Notes: generated by a model from the letters alone, not told the origin. Numbered from the stretch's first letter, positions 36,898-45,764 are shown. The stretch is DNA of 64,000 nucleotides from Akkermansia muciniphila (GCF_018709685.1 NZ_JABDHQ010000002.1:62001-126000), one strand, 5' to 3'. Program-made: numbers and translations.

Positions 36898-37743
36898 ATG
36901 CAAACCCCACGCTTCCAGTACGACAGGATTATCATCACGGGCGCCTCGTCCGGCTTCGGGGAGGCCTTTGCCGGAACACTGGCTCCTCATGCGGGGGAAC
37001 TGGTGCTCATCGCCCGCAGGGAAGACGCCTTGCGCCGGCTTGCCGCTGCCCTGGAAGAACGCCATCCCGGCCTGCGCGCCTCCGTACTGCCGTGCGACCT
37101 GGCGGATGAAGCTTCCCTGGACACGCTCGTTTCCCGTCTGGAGGGCCTGCCGCCCGGCAGAACCCTGCTGATCAACAACGCGGGAGCCGGGGATTACGGG
37201 GAGTTTGCAGACGGGCGCTGGGAAAAAATACGCGCCCTGCTCCGCCTGAACGTGGAGAGCCTTACCCGCCTGTGCCATGCCCTGATTCCCGGCATGAAAC
37301 AGAACGGCGGGGACATCATCAATATCAGCTCCCTGGGGGCCCTGCTGCCTATTCCGGATTTTGCCGTTTACGCGGCCACCAAGGCCTACGTGTCCAGCCT
37401 GTCGGAAGCGCTGCGCCTGGAACTGCGCGAGCACGGCATCCGCGTGCTGGCCGTGTGCCCCGGCCCGGTTTCCACGGGTTTTGGAAAAGCGGCGCGCCGC
37501 CCCGGCTTTACGGGAAACATGATGCCGGGCCGGAACGCCTTTGACACGTCCGTTGAAACCGTTGTGAAAGACAGTCTGCGCGCCCTGTCCCGCGGGCGCG
37601 CCCGCGTATTCCCCGGCATGAAAATACGGCTGGCCGCCCTGCTGCTGGGGAGCGCCCCGCTGGCGCTGATCCGCTTTTTCATGGGCAGGCGTCCCCGGAA
37701 AGTCCTGCCTTCCCCCAATAACCACCCCTCTTCAGCATCATGA
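36898..37743 (+). CDS. Short-chain dehydrogenase/reductase (SDR)
   Basis: A 281-residue classical SDR. The cofactor motif is TGASSGFG (residues 15-22), 'NNAGAGDYG' follows near 91, and the catalytic Ser is in 'NISSLGALLP' with Tyr-x-x-x-Lys in 'YAATKAY'. 'CPGPVSTGF' is the usual post-catalytic block. The arginine in 'VLIARREDALRRL' after beta-2 favours NADP(H). The C-terminus is hydrophobic ('LAALLLGSAPLALIRFFMGRR'), suggesting membrane contact, as in ketoreductases and DltE-like SDRs. Substrate is unknown. Its stop overlaps the start of the GH75-like gene (ATGA), so the two are co-expressed. Confidence 0.92.
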   Translation: MQTPRFQYDRIIITGASSGFGEAFAGTLAPHAGELVLIARREDALRRLAAALEERHPGLRASVLPCDLADEASLDTLVSRLEGLPPGRTLLINNAGAGDYGEFADGRWEKIRALLRLNVESLTRLCHALIPGMKQNGGDIINISSLGALLPIPDFAVYAATKAYVSSLSEALRLELREHGIRVLAVCPGPVSTGFGKAARRPGFTGNMMPGRNAFDTSVETVVKDSLRALSRGRARVFPGMKIRLAALLLGSAPLALIRFFMGRRPRKVLPSPNNHPSSAS

Positions 37744-39323
37744 AAGCCCACCGCCGCGGAATTCCCCGCCTCACTTGGTTCAAGCTTGCAGTCTGCATCT
37801 GCCTGGCCGCCATGGCGGCCTCCCTGTTCACGCCGTACCCGGCCCAGATCATCCGCGCCCTGAACGGAGAACCGGAACGGGAAACGGGCTCTGACGCCTA
37901 CCCGCCGCATGAATCGCGCCCTGCGGAACAACCGGGCCAGGAAGAACCCGCCCCTTCCGTCCCCCCCGCCTCCGCCAGGGATCAGGAGGATTCACGGCTG
38001 GCCACCCCCTGGGAGCCGGAGCGCACCATCGCCCTGCCTCCGGTGCAGTACCCCCCCTTCCCGCCCGTCCTCCCCACCAGGCCCGCGGAAGGAGCCATGA
38101 CGAATATTTACGAGCTGGCGCGCGGGCTGAACCTGAAAACGCAGGTCAATTTCCAGCCCGGAACCCTGGCCTCCAAAGACAGGGAGACCAAGAGCAATTA
38201 CCAAATGACCCTTACCCTGAACGTCAAACAGCCCAAGGCCCTGACGAGGAAGGAGGACATCCTGAAGATCAACCCCAAGCTGGAAGCCATGCTTCCCGGT
38301 CTCCCCATCCTGTTCAACCAGGCGCGCGTCTCCCCCTATTACGGGCAGATTTACGTGCGCAAGCAGACGGAAATCCGCAAGAACCTGGCCTCCCTGCTCA
38401 AACTGCTGGACCGCCATAATTATTACGATACGGAAACAATCCTGGAAACCACCCATCCGGACACGGGCAGAAAGCTTCTCTGGCTCCAGAGTGAAATGGA
38501 CGTAGTTTCAGACGGCTCGGACGGGGACCGCCTGTCCTCCATGCCGGATAAAATCCTGAAGAGCTCCTTCTACCAGCCCAGCACCTCCTACCGCTGGAAG
38601 AAACGCACGGACAAGCCCAATCCCCTCCTCAAGCCCTGGCAGCAGCGGCTGGCCGGCTACAAGAAGACGCTGGAAAAAGCCCCCGCGGCGGAAAAGGCGG
38701 CCCTGCGCCGCAAGATAGACCATGCGGAACGGGTCATTGAGGAATTGAAGCGGTACAGCTTCCTGATCTCGGAATACGATCCGTTCATCGTGGTGCCGCT
38801 GGGCGTGGTCAACCAATCCTCCTCCTTCTCCCCGCAATTCGGGGATTACGCCGTCGTCATCGTGGGGGACAAACTGTACCCGGCCCTGGTGGGAGACGCC
38901 GGACCGCGCTACAAGACGGGGGAAGGCTCCCTGCGCCTGAGCAAGGAGATCAATCCCAAGGCAGGCCCGTACAGCCGCCCCGTCTCCGACCTGGTGGTCA
39001 GCTACCTGATCTTCCCCGGCTCCGCGGAGCCGGAGGCCGGTCCGCCCGACTACGCCAAACTTACGGCCAAATGCCAGGAGCTGCTCAATGACATCGGCGG
39101 CACGGGAAAAGGCTTCAAGCTCCACCAGTGGGAAGACCTGCTCGCCCCCAAGCCTCCGCCTGCTCCCCCCGCGCCCAAACCCGGAACCGGCAATGCTGCG
39201 GAAACGCCCGCGAAGGATCAGGAGAAGACGGATGACCCGGCGGACAAGCCCGCGGAAAATCCGGCTCCGGCCCCTCTTAAGGAAACGCCCCCCTCCGCAG
39301 CTCCTTCCAAAACCGGCCCGTAG
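37740..39323 (+). CDS. Secreted GH75 (fungal-type chitosanase)-like protein
   Basis: A 527-residue protein with an N-terminal membrane anchor or signal (about 13-32), a Pro/Glu linker to about 115, a central domain, and a long Pro/Lys/Ala tail from about 475. In the central domain 'EMDVVSDGSDGDR' (near 250), 'PFIVVPLGVV' (near 350) and 'DYAVVIVGDKLYPALVGDAGPRYKTGEGSL' (near 370-400) follow the order of GH75 chitosanases, whose catalytic Asp and Glu lie in the first and third of these. The glutamate in 'TGEGSL' is present. An insertion with 'KPWQQRLAGYKKTLEK' separates the first two. Chitosan or another aminoglycan would be the natural substrate; activity is not assured. It is coupled to the SDR gene by ATGA. 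Confidence 0.65.
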   Translation: MKAHRRGIPRLTWFKLAVCICLAAMAASLFTPYPAQIIRALNGEPERETGSDAYPPHESRPAEQPGQEEPAPSVPPASARDQEDSRLATPWEPERTIALPPVQYPPFPPVLPTRPAEGAMTNIYELARGLNLKTQVNFQPGTLASKDRETKSNYQMTLTLNVKQPKALTRKEDILKINPKLEAMLPGLPILFNQARVSPYYGQIYVRKQTEIRKNLASLLKLLDRHNYYDTETILETTHPDTGRKLLWLQSEMDVVSDGSDGDRLSSMPDKILKSSFYQPSTSYRWKKRTDKPNPLLKPWQQRLAGYKKTLEKAPAAEKAALRRKIDHAERVIEELKRYSFLISEYDPFIVVPLGVVNQSSSFSPQFGDYAVVIVGDKLYPALVGDAGPRYKTGEGSLRLSKEINPKAGPYSRPVSDLVVSYLIFPGSAEPEAGPPDYAKLTAKCQELLNDIGGTGKGFKLHQWEDLLAPKPPPAPPAPKPGTGNAAETPAKDQEKTDDPADKPAENPAPAPLKETPPSAAPSKTGP

Positions 39324-39324
39324 C

Positions 39325-40218
39325 CTACAGGGCTTCCTTCCAGGAAAAGAGGAAGGCCTTCCACATACGGGAATAAACGGCGCCGCGCGTGATCTTCACC
39401 TTTCCGGCCCCGGGCTGTTGCGGGCGCCGGAGCAGTTCCAGCGTATCCAGCCCCAGCCATGCGGGAAGCACGGTGGAAAAACGCAGCCGCCCGTTCCGCA
39501 GGGATTCCGCATAAAACACGCCTTCCTTCAGCCAGCGTTCCGCGCGGTCCAGCCATGGGCCCGCATCGGCGGCAGGCAGGTAGCTCCTTCCGCGGGAAAG
39601 GTCCTCCTCCCGGTCACGGAGGATGTTCACAAGCTGAAGCCCCATGCCGTAGTGCGCGCCCCAGCGCAGGAGCTGGTCTTCCGGCTGCGTGCTGAACCCC
39701 GCGCCCAGCACCAGCAGGCCCAGCCTGGTCCAGAATTCCCCCACGCAGCCGGCCACCATGTAGGCATAATGTTCAAGCTGTTCCGGGCAGGAGACGGAAG
39801 AGTTCCCTTCAAAATATTCCAAATCCCACGCCTGCCCCTCCACGATGGTGCACAGCACCTGCCGCACCAGCATCTGTTCACGCGGAGAAAGGGCCTCCAG
39901 CAGCGCCAGGCATTCCGGGAAACGGGCCAGAAGTTCCGCCTCCCCCCGGTGCGCCTGCACGGTGGAAAGAACGCCCAACTGGCCAAAGCAGGTGGAGGCA
40001 GTCTCCCGGGAGGCGTCCCCGGCCACCGTCTCCCCCATCATCTTCAGCAGGGCCAGGCGCTCTCCGGAATCCATGTCCACGGTATCAGCCACCGTATCCG
40101 TAGCGCGCGCCAGCAGATAGCCCACGGCCACGCCGGGGCGCATTTCCCGCGGCAGAAAGCGCATGCTCAGGTAAAAGGACCGGGAAACGGCGGACAGAAG
40201 CTGATGGAGGCCTTTCAT
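39325..40218 (-). CDS. Squalene/phytoene synthase family protein
   Basis: A 297-residue trans-isoprenyl head-to-head synthase. The first Asp-rich motif is 'ARATDTVADT' (DTVAD) near residue 40, and the second is 'QLVNILRDREED' near 195; both magnesium sites are intact. 'SFYLSMRFLP' near the N-terminus is typical. It condenses two prenyl diphosphates (FPP to presqualene/hydroxysqualene diphosphate, or GGPP to phytoene). The product cannot be told apart here, although no carotenoid genes are adjacent. Unusually it is the second gene after a sigma-54 activator whose 3' end overlaps its ATG (ATGA). It is convergent with the GH75-like gene, one nucleotide between the stops. Confidence 0.9.
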   Translation of the reverse strand: MKGLHQLLSAVSRSFYLSMRFLPREMRPGVAVGYLLARATDTVADTVDMDSGERLALLKMMGETVAGDASRETASTCFGQLGVLSTVQAHRGEAELLARFPECLALLEALSPREQMLVRQVLCTIVEGQAWDLEYFEGNSSVSCPEQLEHYAYMVAGCVGEFWTRLGLLVLGAGFSTQPEDQLLRWGAHYGMGLQLVNILRDREEDLSRGRSYLPAADAGPWLDRAERWLKEGVFYAESLRNGRLRFSTVLPAWLGLDTLELLRRPQQPGAGKVKITRGAVYSRMWKAFLFSWKEAL

Positions 40219-41741
40219 GGTTTTTGAATTCCCAGCCTGTGCATCTTATAATGGAGCACCCGGGGGGAGACGCCCAGTTCCCGCGCCGCCGCAGACATGT
40301 TGCCCGGCGAGCGTTTCAGCGCGGCGACGATCAGCTCCCGCTCAAAGGAGTCCACCATGGTGGGCAAATCCGCATGGTCCTCCCCGTCACGGGCATGCGG
40401 GGCTTCATTGCTGGGCATTTGCAGGGAGGCGGGCAGGTTGTAGCCGTAAATGCAGTCCTCCTGCGCCGTGATGACGGCACGCTCCATGCAGTTTTCCAGC
40501 TCCCGCACATTGCCGGGCCAGTGGTAGGCCATGAGCATGTTGATGGCGGGGGTGGACAGCCGCTTGATGTCCTTCCCGTATTTCAGGTTGAACTTGGAAA
40601 GGAAGTGCTCCGCCAGCAGCATGATGTCTCCCTTGCGCTTGGCAAGGTCCGGCATGACGATGGGGAAGATGTTCAGGCGGTAGTACAGGTCTTCCCGGAA
40701 TTTGTTCTCCGCCATTAGCTCTTCCAGATTGCGGCTGGTGGCGGCAATGAAACGCACGTCGGAATGAAGCTCCCGGTTGCTCCCCACGCGGGAAAACGTT
40801 TTTTCCTGGAGGAAGCGCAGCAGCTTCACCTGCATTTGAAGGCTCAAGTCCCCGATTTCATCCAGAAACAGGGTTCCTCCGTCCGCCGCCTCCGCCCGGC
40901 CGATGCGGCGTGCAGTCGCTCCGGTGAAAGAGCCCTTTTCATGGCCGAACAGCTCGCTCTCCAGCAGGTTCTCCGGCATGGCCGCACAGTTCAGCGTGAC
41001 CAGGGGCTTGTCCTTCCTGCCGCTCAGGTTCACCACGGCACGGGCCACCAGCTCCTTCCCCGTTCCGGAACTTCCCCGGATCAGCACTGTGGCGTCGCTG
41101 GGCGCCACCTGGCGGATCTGTTCATACACCTGGAGCATGGGGCGGCAGTTGCCGATCAGCTCTCCCGGATTGGTGGTTAAAAGCTGGCGCAGTTTCTCGT
41201 TTTCCGCCATCAGGGCCGCCCGTTCCTCACGCGCCTGAAGGCTGGCCGCCAGCGCGTCCCCCACAATGTTGCCCACAATTTCCAGCAGCTTCTGGTCCCG
41301 CTCCAGATCCGTGTTCCGGTCCACGGGGCGGTCAATGCTCAGGGTGCCGATCACCTGCTGCAAATGAATAATGGGCACGCAGATGAACGCCACTTTTTCC
41401 CCGCTCTTGCGCGTGCGGGTACGGTTCAGGAATCTGGAATCCTGTGAAATATCTTCAATCACATGGGGAAGCCCCGTTTCAGCCACATGGCCCGTAATCC
41501 CCTCCCCTACGCGGTAATGGCCGCGTTTCATCTCCTGCTCGTCCAGCCCGTGGGACGCTTCAATCATCAGATCATTCCCGCGGCGGATGGTGAAGGTGCC
41601 GCGCAGCATCTTCATGCGGCGGTAAAGAACGTCCAGGATATGCTGCAGCAGAGCCGTGCCATTGCGTTCATTGACGATGGCGGAGCTGATTTCCCGCAGC
41701 ACGACCATTTCCAAATCAGGGGACTTGTTTATTCCATTCAT
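40215..41741 (-). CDS. GAF-domain sigma-54-dependent transcriptional activator (NifA-like)
   Basis: A 508-residue activator from the ATG at 41741. GAF sensor (about 20-165); AAA+ domain (about 195-430) with Walker A 'GSSGTGKE' (223-230), the sigma-54 loop GSFTGA (270-275; the consensus is GAFTGA), Walker B 'LFLDE' (291-295), and 'NVRELEN' sensor II; Fis-type helix-turn-helix at the C-terminus ('GNMSAAARELGVSPRVLHYKMHRLG'). NifA has this same plan. It should bind enhancer sites and open sigma-54 promoters, such as those of gltB and glnN at 60.2-60.6 kb. The GAF ligand is unknown (2-oxoglutarate in NifA). It is translationally coupled to the squalene/phytoene synthase gene. Confidence 0.93.
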   Translation of the reverse strand: MNGINKSPDLEMVVLREISSAIVNERNGTALLQHILDVLYRRMKMLRGTFTIRRGNDLMIEASHGLDEQEMKRGHYRVGEGITGHVAETGLPHVIEDISQDSRFLNRTRTRKSGEKVAFICVPIIHLQQVIGTLSIDRPVDRNTDLERDQKLLEIVGNIVGDALAASLQAREERAALMAENEKLRQLLTTNPGELIGNCRPMLQVYEQIRQVAPSDATVLIRGSSGTGKELVARAVVNLSGRKDKPLVTLNCAAMPENLLESELFGHEKGSFTGATARRIGRAEAADGGTLFLDEIGDLSLQMQVKLLRFLQEKTFSRVGSNRELHSDVRFIAATSRNLEELMAENKFREDLYYRLNIFPIVMPDLAKRKGDIMLLAEHFLSKFNLKYGKDIKRLSTPAINMLMAYHWPGNVRELENCMERAVITAQEDCIYGYNLPASLQMPSNEAPHARDGEDHADLPTMVDSFERELIVAALKRSPGNMSAAARELGVSPRVLHYKMHRLGIQKP

Positions 41742-41899
41742 GCAGTCAGGGGCTGGGCGAATAGTAACCGTACGGCCTTGCCAGACCAACTACTTTTTCC
41801 TGCACCGGGACGACGGGGCACGGAAGGAAGGCAAGGAAAATGCGGATAACATTTTAGCAATGAAGGATGATGTTGTTATGAATGAAGTTGAAAAGAGGG

Positions 41900-41913
41900 T
41901 TACAAAATTGTAA
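41900..41913. promoter_or_regulatory. TTAC-N6-GTAA inverted repeat upstream of the sigma-54 activator
   Basis: TTACAAAATTGTAA: TTACAA and TTGTAA arms around AA. It matches the TTAC-N6-GTAA plan of the two sites between gltB and glnN, and lies about 160 bp before the activator's ATG and 25 bp past the ClC gene. It could be an autoregulatory site; as a hairpin it is weak and lacks a T run. I see no clear -24/-12 element between it and the gene. Confidence 0.4.
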
Positions 41914-41937
41914 TGCACGGGCCTTCACCGTCCTGTT

Positions 41938-43728
41938 TCACATGTCCACGCCTCCGCCGGACTCCCTTTTCATCATTTCCGTAATGACCTGGAACAGCGC
42001 ATTGCGGTACAGCACGCCGTCCAGCTTCCCGGTATTTTTCCAGACCACGGGAAAGGCCTCCAGATGGGTCTGCTCAAACAACTTGAGGGCGTCCGTCAAA
42101 TGAGTGGCCGCGTCCAGAACCGGAGATCCGGGACGGACCAGCTCCCCGGCGGTGGGAGGCGGCCCCTTCCCCTTTTCCTCCATCTTCCGGCGGACAGCCA
42201 GGAAATCATCCGGATAAATGGCGCCTTCATACGTTCCGTCCTTCTTCACCACAAAAATCAGGTCTCCCGGATTCCGCAGCATCAGGGCGGAAACATCGTC
42301 CAGGGGGGCGTCCGGCGCCACCTGGGGCACCACATGGCGCGCCAGGTCATGCACATCCACCTGGGCCATGGGCAGGCTGACCACGGAAGCCGGGCTGCCG
42401 GACAGGCTGGCGGCGTACATGGACCGCGCGCGAATCAGCCGCCCCGTGCCGTAGGCGCTCACCACGCCAATCAGCAGGGGATAAATCATTTCCCCGCTCA
42501 TGGAAAACTCCACCACCATCACCAGGGCCGTCAGGGGGGCCTGGGCCGCCACGGCAAAAAAGGCGGCCATCCCCACCATGGCATACGCCACGGTATGGTT
42601 CCCCTCCATGCCGAATGCCGTCAGAACGGTACTGAAAATAAACCCGACCATGCTCCCTACGTACAAGGTGGGCGTCATGGCGCCCCCTACCGTTCCGCAG
42701 CCGAACACCACCGCCACGGCGGCCACCTTCACCAGAAGCAGAATGAACGCCTGCTGCGTGCTGTAATCCTCATTCACCAGCCCGGTAATCAGGGCCTGCC
42801 CGTTGCCCACCACCTCCGGATAAAAAACCGCAAACACGCCTACCACCAGTCCGGCGCCCATCAGGCGCAGCGGCAGGAAAGCCTGGCGCCCGTTCAGGTA
42901 CCTGGTGGCCACATCCAGCAGGCTCACCCATCCTCTGGCCGCTATGGCGGCCACCACCCCCAGCCCAATGCACCAGAGGGACTCTGAAAATACGGCAAAG
43001 CTTTCAAACGATGAACTGTACAGCGGGGAGGGGTCCCCCAGCATGTGAAGCATCACGAACCCGGTGCAGGAGGCAATCAGGAGAGGCGCCAGAATGTCCA
43101 TGCTCACGGTGCCGATGATAATTTCACTCACAAACAGGCAGCCGGCAAAGGGGGCGTGGAACGCCGTCGTGAACCCGGCGGCCGCGCCGCAGCCCACCAG
43201 CAGCCTGAGCCGCGGGATGGACACATGCAACCGCTGGCCCACCGCGGACGCAATCAGGGCGGAGGACTGGATAATGGGCCCTTCCTTGCCGATGGCCGCG
43301 CCGGATGCGATGCTCCATGCCGCGGAAAACACCCTCAGGGCGGAGGCCCGGAATTTGATCAGCCCGTTTCCGATGGACATGGCCTCCATGTATTCCGTAG
43401 CCTGCCCCGGCATCCTCTTTTTCAGGAACAGCAAAATGCAGCCGGCCACCAGGCCGCCCACCACCGGAACAAACATGCGCCATTCCGGTTCCACCTGGGA
43501 AAAGGTGCCCACGCGGGAGTCCGACCAGATGCCCGTGAGAATCCATTGGATAACCTCCACCGTCCATTCAAAAAACAGGGACATGCTGGCGCCAACGATT
43601 CCTACGATGACGGCCCAAACATAGGTAACCTGCCTTTCTCCCACCTTCCAGTGATGAAACAGCTTTAGAATCCACCCGTACCAGACGGAATCGGACGGCT
43701 TCTGAGGCGCGGGAGATGGAGAATTCAT
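41938..43728 (-). CDS. ClC family chloride channel/transporter with CBS domains
   Basis: A 596-residue ClC protein; the ATG at 43728 is preferred over a TTG two codons upstream. The membrane domain runs to about 430 with GKEGPI (the gating glutamate present), 'FHAPFAGCLFVSEI' and 'GGAMTPTLYVGS'. A pair of CBS-type segments follows (about 455-595). The equivalent of the inner proton-pathway glutamate (E203 in E. coli ClC) is isoleucine, as in proton-uncoupled members, so it may be a channel or a proton-independent carrier. The usual GSGIP block is not recognisable. Transcription runs toward the sigma-54 activator with about 200 nt between. Confidence 0.9.
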   Translation of the reverse strand: MNSPSPAPQKPSDSVWYGWILKLFHHWKVGERQVTYVWAVIVGIVGASMSLFFEWTVEVIQWILTGIWSDSRVGTFSQVEPEWRMFVPVVGGLVAGCILLFLKKRMPGQATEYMEAMSIGNGLIKFRASALRVFSAAWSIASGAAIGKEGPIIQSSALIASAVGQRLHVSIPRLRLLVGCGAAAGFTTAFHAPFAGCLFVSEIIIGTVSMDILAPLLIASCTGFVMLHMLGDPSPLYSSSFESFAVFSESLWCIGLGVVAAIAARGWVSLLDVATRYLNGRQAFLPLRLMGAGLVVGVFAVFYPEVVGNGQALITGLVNEDYSTQQAFILLLVKVAAVAVVFGCGTVGGAMTPTLYVGSMVGFIFSTVLTAFGMEGNHTVAYAMVGMAAFFAVAAQAPLTALVMVVEFSMSGEMIYPLLIGVVSAYGTGRLIRARSMYAASLSGSPASVVSLPMAQVDVHDLARHVVPQVAPDAPLDDVSALMLRNPGDLIFVVKKDGTYEGAIYPDDFLAVRRKMEEKGKGPPPTAGELVRPGSPVLDAATHLTDALKLFEQTHLEAFPVVWKNTGKLDGVLYRNALFQVITEMMKRESGGGVDM

Positions 43729-43914
43729 GGGCAAAGCGGCAATATTATTTCATTGTGACAAAAAAACGCCTCCGGATGTTCGATGCCGCAGAAAATACCT
43801 GCCCGCCCCCGTCATTCCGCCAGCAAAAACTGCGCCGGAAATTCTCCCGCACTTTCAAAGGGCTTGCACCGTGCCTGAAACCTGCTACACCGGAAGTTCC
43901 CCCGCCCCGCACCC

Positions 43915-44514
43915 ATGTCCACCTGCACACAGCGCCCCGCACGCCGGGTATCTCCGCGCCTCCGGGCGCTCACGCTCCTGCTGGCTGCCTGCGTTATCCT
44001 GGGCAGCCAGATGCATGGCGGCAGGCATGCGGCCTCCGGCTGGCCCACGGAACGTGAAGTGCTCTCCGGCGATTCCATCTTCGGGCAGCCGGGAGATACC
44101 GGGTCCCTGGTCACTATTACCCTGCCCTATCCCCTGCGGCCCTCCTGGTCTCCGGATACGGAACTCACTTCCATCACCTGCCACCGTTTGATAGCCGCTC
44201 CCCTCACCAGGATTTTCCAGCGGACGCTGGAGCACTACGGCCTGGACCGCATCCGGGAACTGCGGCTGGATATTTACGGCGGCTGCTTCAACAACCGCCC
44301 CATCCGCGGAGGCAGCCGCCCGTCCCTGCACGCCTGGGGCATAGCCGTGGACCTGGACCCGGAGCGCAACACCCTGTACATGAGCGCGCCGGAAGCCGCT
44401 TTTTCAGGACCGGAATATGACGCCTTCTGGTCCATCGTGGAGAAAGAAGGGGCTTTTTCCCTGGGCAGGGAACGCAATTACGACTGGATGCACTTCCAGT
44501 TCGCCCGTCCGTGA
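43915..44514 (+). CDS. Secreted M15-type (VanY/DacD-like) peptidase
   Basis: A 199-residue protein with a signal or anchor ('LRALTLLLAACVILGSQ'). The metal motif is 'SLHAWGIAVDLDP' (His-x6-Asp) and a downstream 'YDWMHFQFA' (Trp-x-His), as in the peptidase_M15_4 / D-alanyl-D-alanine carboxypeptidase family. 'FNNRPIRGGSRPSLH' supplies the conserved Arg and Ser. Cutting of peptidoglycan stem peptides in the periplasm is the family's usual role. The length is complete for the M15C/M15_4 type. It is divergent from clcA-like and convergent with the beta-barrel gene. Confidence 0.85.
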   Translation: MSTCTQRPARRVSPRLRALTLLLAACVILGSQMHGGRHAASGWPTEREVLSGDSIFGQPGDTGSLVTITLPYPLRPSWSPDTELTSITCHRLIAAPLTRIFQRTLEHYGLDRIRELRLDIYGGCFNNRPIRGGSRPSLHAWGIAVDLDPERNTLYMSAPEAAFSGPEYDAFWSIVEKEGAFSLGRERNYDWMHFQFARP

Positions 44515-44541
44515 CCGGCCTGCGCCGAAGCACACGGTACC

Positions 44542-45330
44542 CTAGAACGTATATTTCAAGTTGATTCCGTAATAAAAATCGTTCCCCAGACCGCTCTGTT
44601 TCACCACGGTCAGCGCCTGGCTGTAATTGGTGAAGAGCTCCACGGTCAGCCGGGAAGTGGCGCGGAAGGTAAAGCTCAGGTTGTAATCCAGGGCGTTGGA
44701 CCCGTGATGCACCACCGGTCCCACGTACCCCCCGTTGTAACCGTACCTCACCACCGCGTCCACCCGCACGCAATCCGCTATCTCCTCATGCATGCCCGCA
44801 AATACGGCGTAATAACCGCGGAACGTATGATTGTTGTACTGCCAGTACAGGTCCGTACCGCCAAACCAGCGGCTGGAAAAATGGTAGGTGCTCTTCAGGC
44901 CGGGGCGCGGAATGCCCTTGTCCCCCGGAAAAACAAAGCTGTGCTCATACCACGGCATGATCGTCCAGTTCCCGATTTCCTTGATGTAATCCAGCCTGTA
45001 CTTCAATTCCGCATGGTTCTGGTGGTCCGTGGAAACGCCGTACCATATCTTCCCCACCCACTCCTTGTATTGTATTTCGGGAACAAAGGAGCAGAGGGAA
45101 CCGTCCCACAGGTCAATGCCTTCGCACTCATACTTGCTGGCCCACCCCGTCTGGAAGCGCAGATAAACCCGGTCATCCGTGGGACCGGCCAGGGAAAGGG
45201 GGTGCGGGCACGCCGTCTTCAGGTAGTAGGACTGGTCCCGGCAGCCCCCGTCAGAGCCCCGGGCGCCGGAGCATGACAGCACGCCCGTGCAGGCCGCCAG
45301 CAATAGTTGCGTTACGGTTTTCGTGTTCAT
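44542..45330 (-). CDS. Outer-membrane beta-barrel protein
   Basis: A 262-residue exported protein. The N-terminal signal 'VTQLLLAACTGVLSC' might be a lipobox. 'YYLKTACPHPLSL' and other Cys follow. The rest is alternating aromatic/polar strands ('VYLRFQTGWASKYECEGIDLW', 'KIWYGVSTDHQNHAELKYRLDYI', 'DFYYGINLKYTF'), ending in Tyr-x-Phe, which is a barrel-assembly signal. The plan resembles small TIGR02001-like proteins in which 'GWASKYxxxG' opens the barrel. A porin or structural role is likely. It is a single gene on the minus strand, with no recognisable partner. Confidence 0.75.
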   Translation of the reverse strand: MNTKTVTQLLLAACTGVLSCSGARGSDGGCRDQSYYLKTACPHPLSLAGPTDDRVYLRFQTGWASKYECEGIDLWDGSLCSFVPEIQYKEWVGKIWYGVSTDHQNHAELKYRLDYIKEIGNWTIMPWYEHSFVFPGDKGIPRPGLKSTYHFSSRWFGGTDLYWQYNNHTFRGYYAVFAGMHEEIADCVRVDAVVRYGYNGGYVGPVVHHGSNALDYNLSFTFRATSRLTVELFTNYSQALTVVKQSGLGNDFYYGINLKYTF

Positions 45331-45764
45331 ATGATTACATGGTTGGACAGGCGATTCCTGAAACAGTGCATCCTTTTACACAGTGCCTCATTCCGTTTTT
45401 AACTGCAAGCGGCCATTCGCCCGCATCCGGATAAAATGCCTTCCAAGGTAAGACCAATATTGGAAAAACAACATTCAGTACCGAGTGCCAAAAAAACAAA
45501 TTCCCCGGAAAGATTGTGTCAGTAGCTTCCGCAACTATTATTCCGCGCATGAAGCCGCCCATTTCCGTCCACATCTTATCCGCCCGACGGGCGAATGCGT
45601 CTTTTCCCGGCGCCGCGTCAAACCGGTTTTCCCCCGTCCAAAAAGACGCCGGAGGCCGTTACCGGGCCCCCGGCGCCTGAATGACCGGAATCAATCCGCC
45701 GGCGTTTCCTTCCACCGCGCCTGCGCCATATCTTCACAACCGCGGGGAAGGAACCAGGCGCGGA
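45331..45764. other. Intergenic region with a palindrome and a dispersed inverted repeat
   Basis: About 430 nt between the beta-barrel gene and the small secreted protein; no ORF is convincing. It contains the 13-bp palindrome CGCCCGACGGGCG (45581-45593) and a separated 10-bp inverted repeat CATTCGCCCG (45414-45423) / CGGGCGAATG (45588-45597), whose right arm overlaps the palindrome. It also contains the terminator at 45640-45678. I see no clear -35/-10 pair for the barrel gene. Confidence 0.4.
45640..45678 (-). terminator. Strong terminator of the propeller-protein operon
   Basis: On the minus strand a GC-rich stem of about 14 bp with one bulged C and a GTAA tetraloop ends in TCTTTTT. It lies about 87 nt past the stop of the 45765 gene. 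Confidence 0.7.

Noticed and set aside
45414-45597. Separated 10-bp inverted repeat CATTCGCCCG / CGGGCGAATG with a local palindrome
   Set aside because: Could be an element end, but there is no transposase, target duplication or second copy in the window. Kept only as part of the intergenic note.
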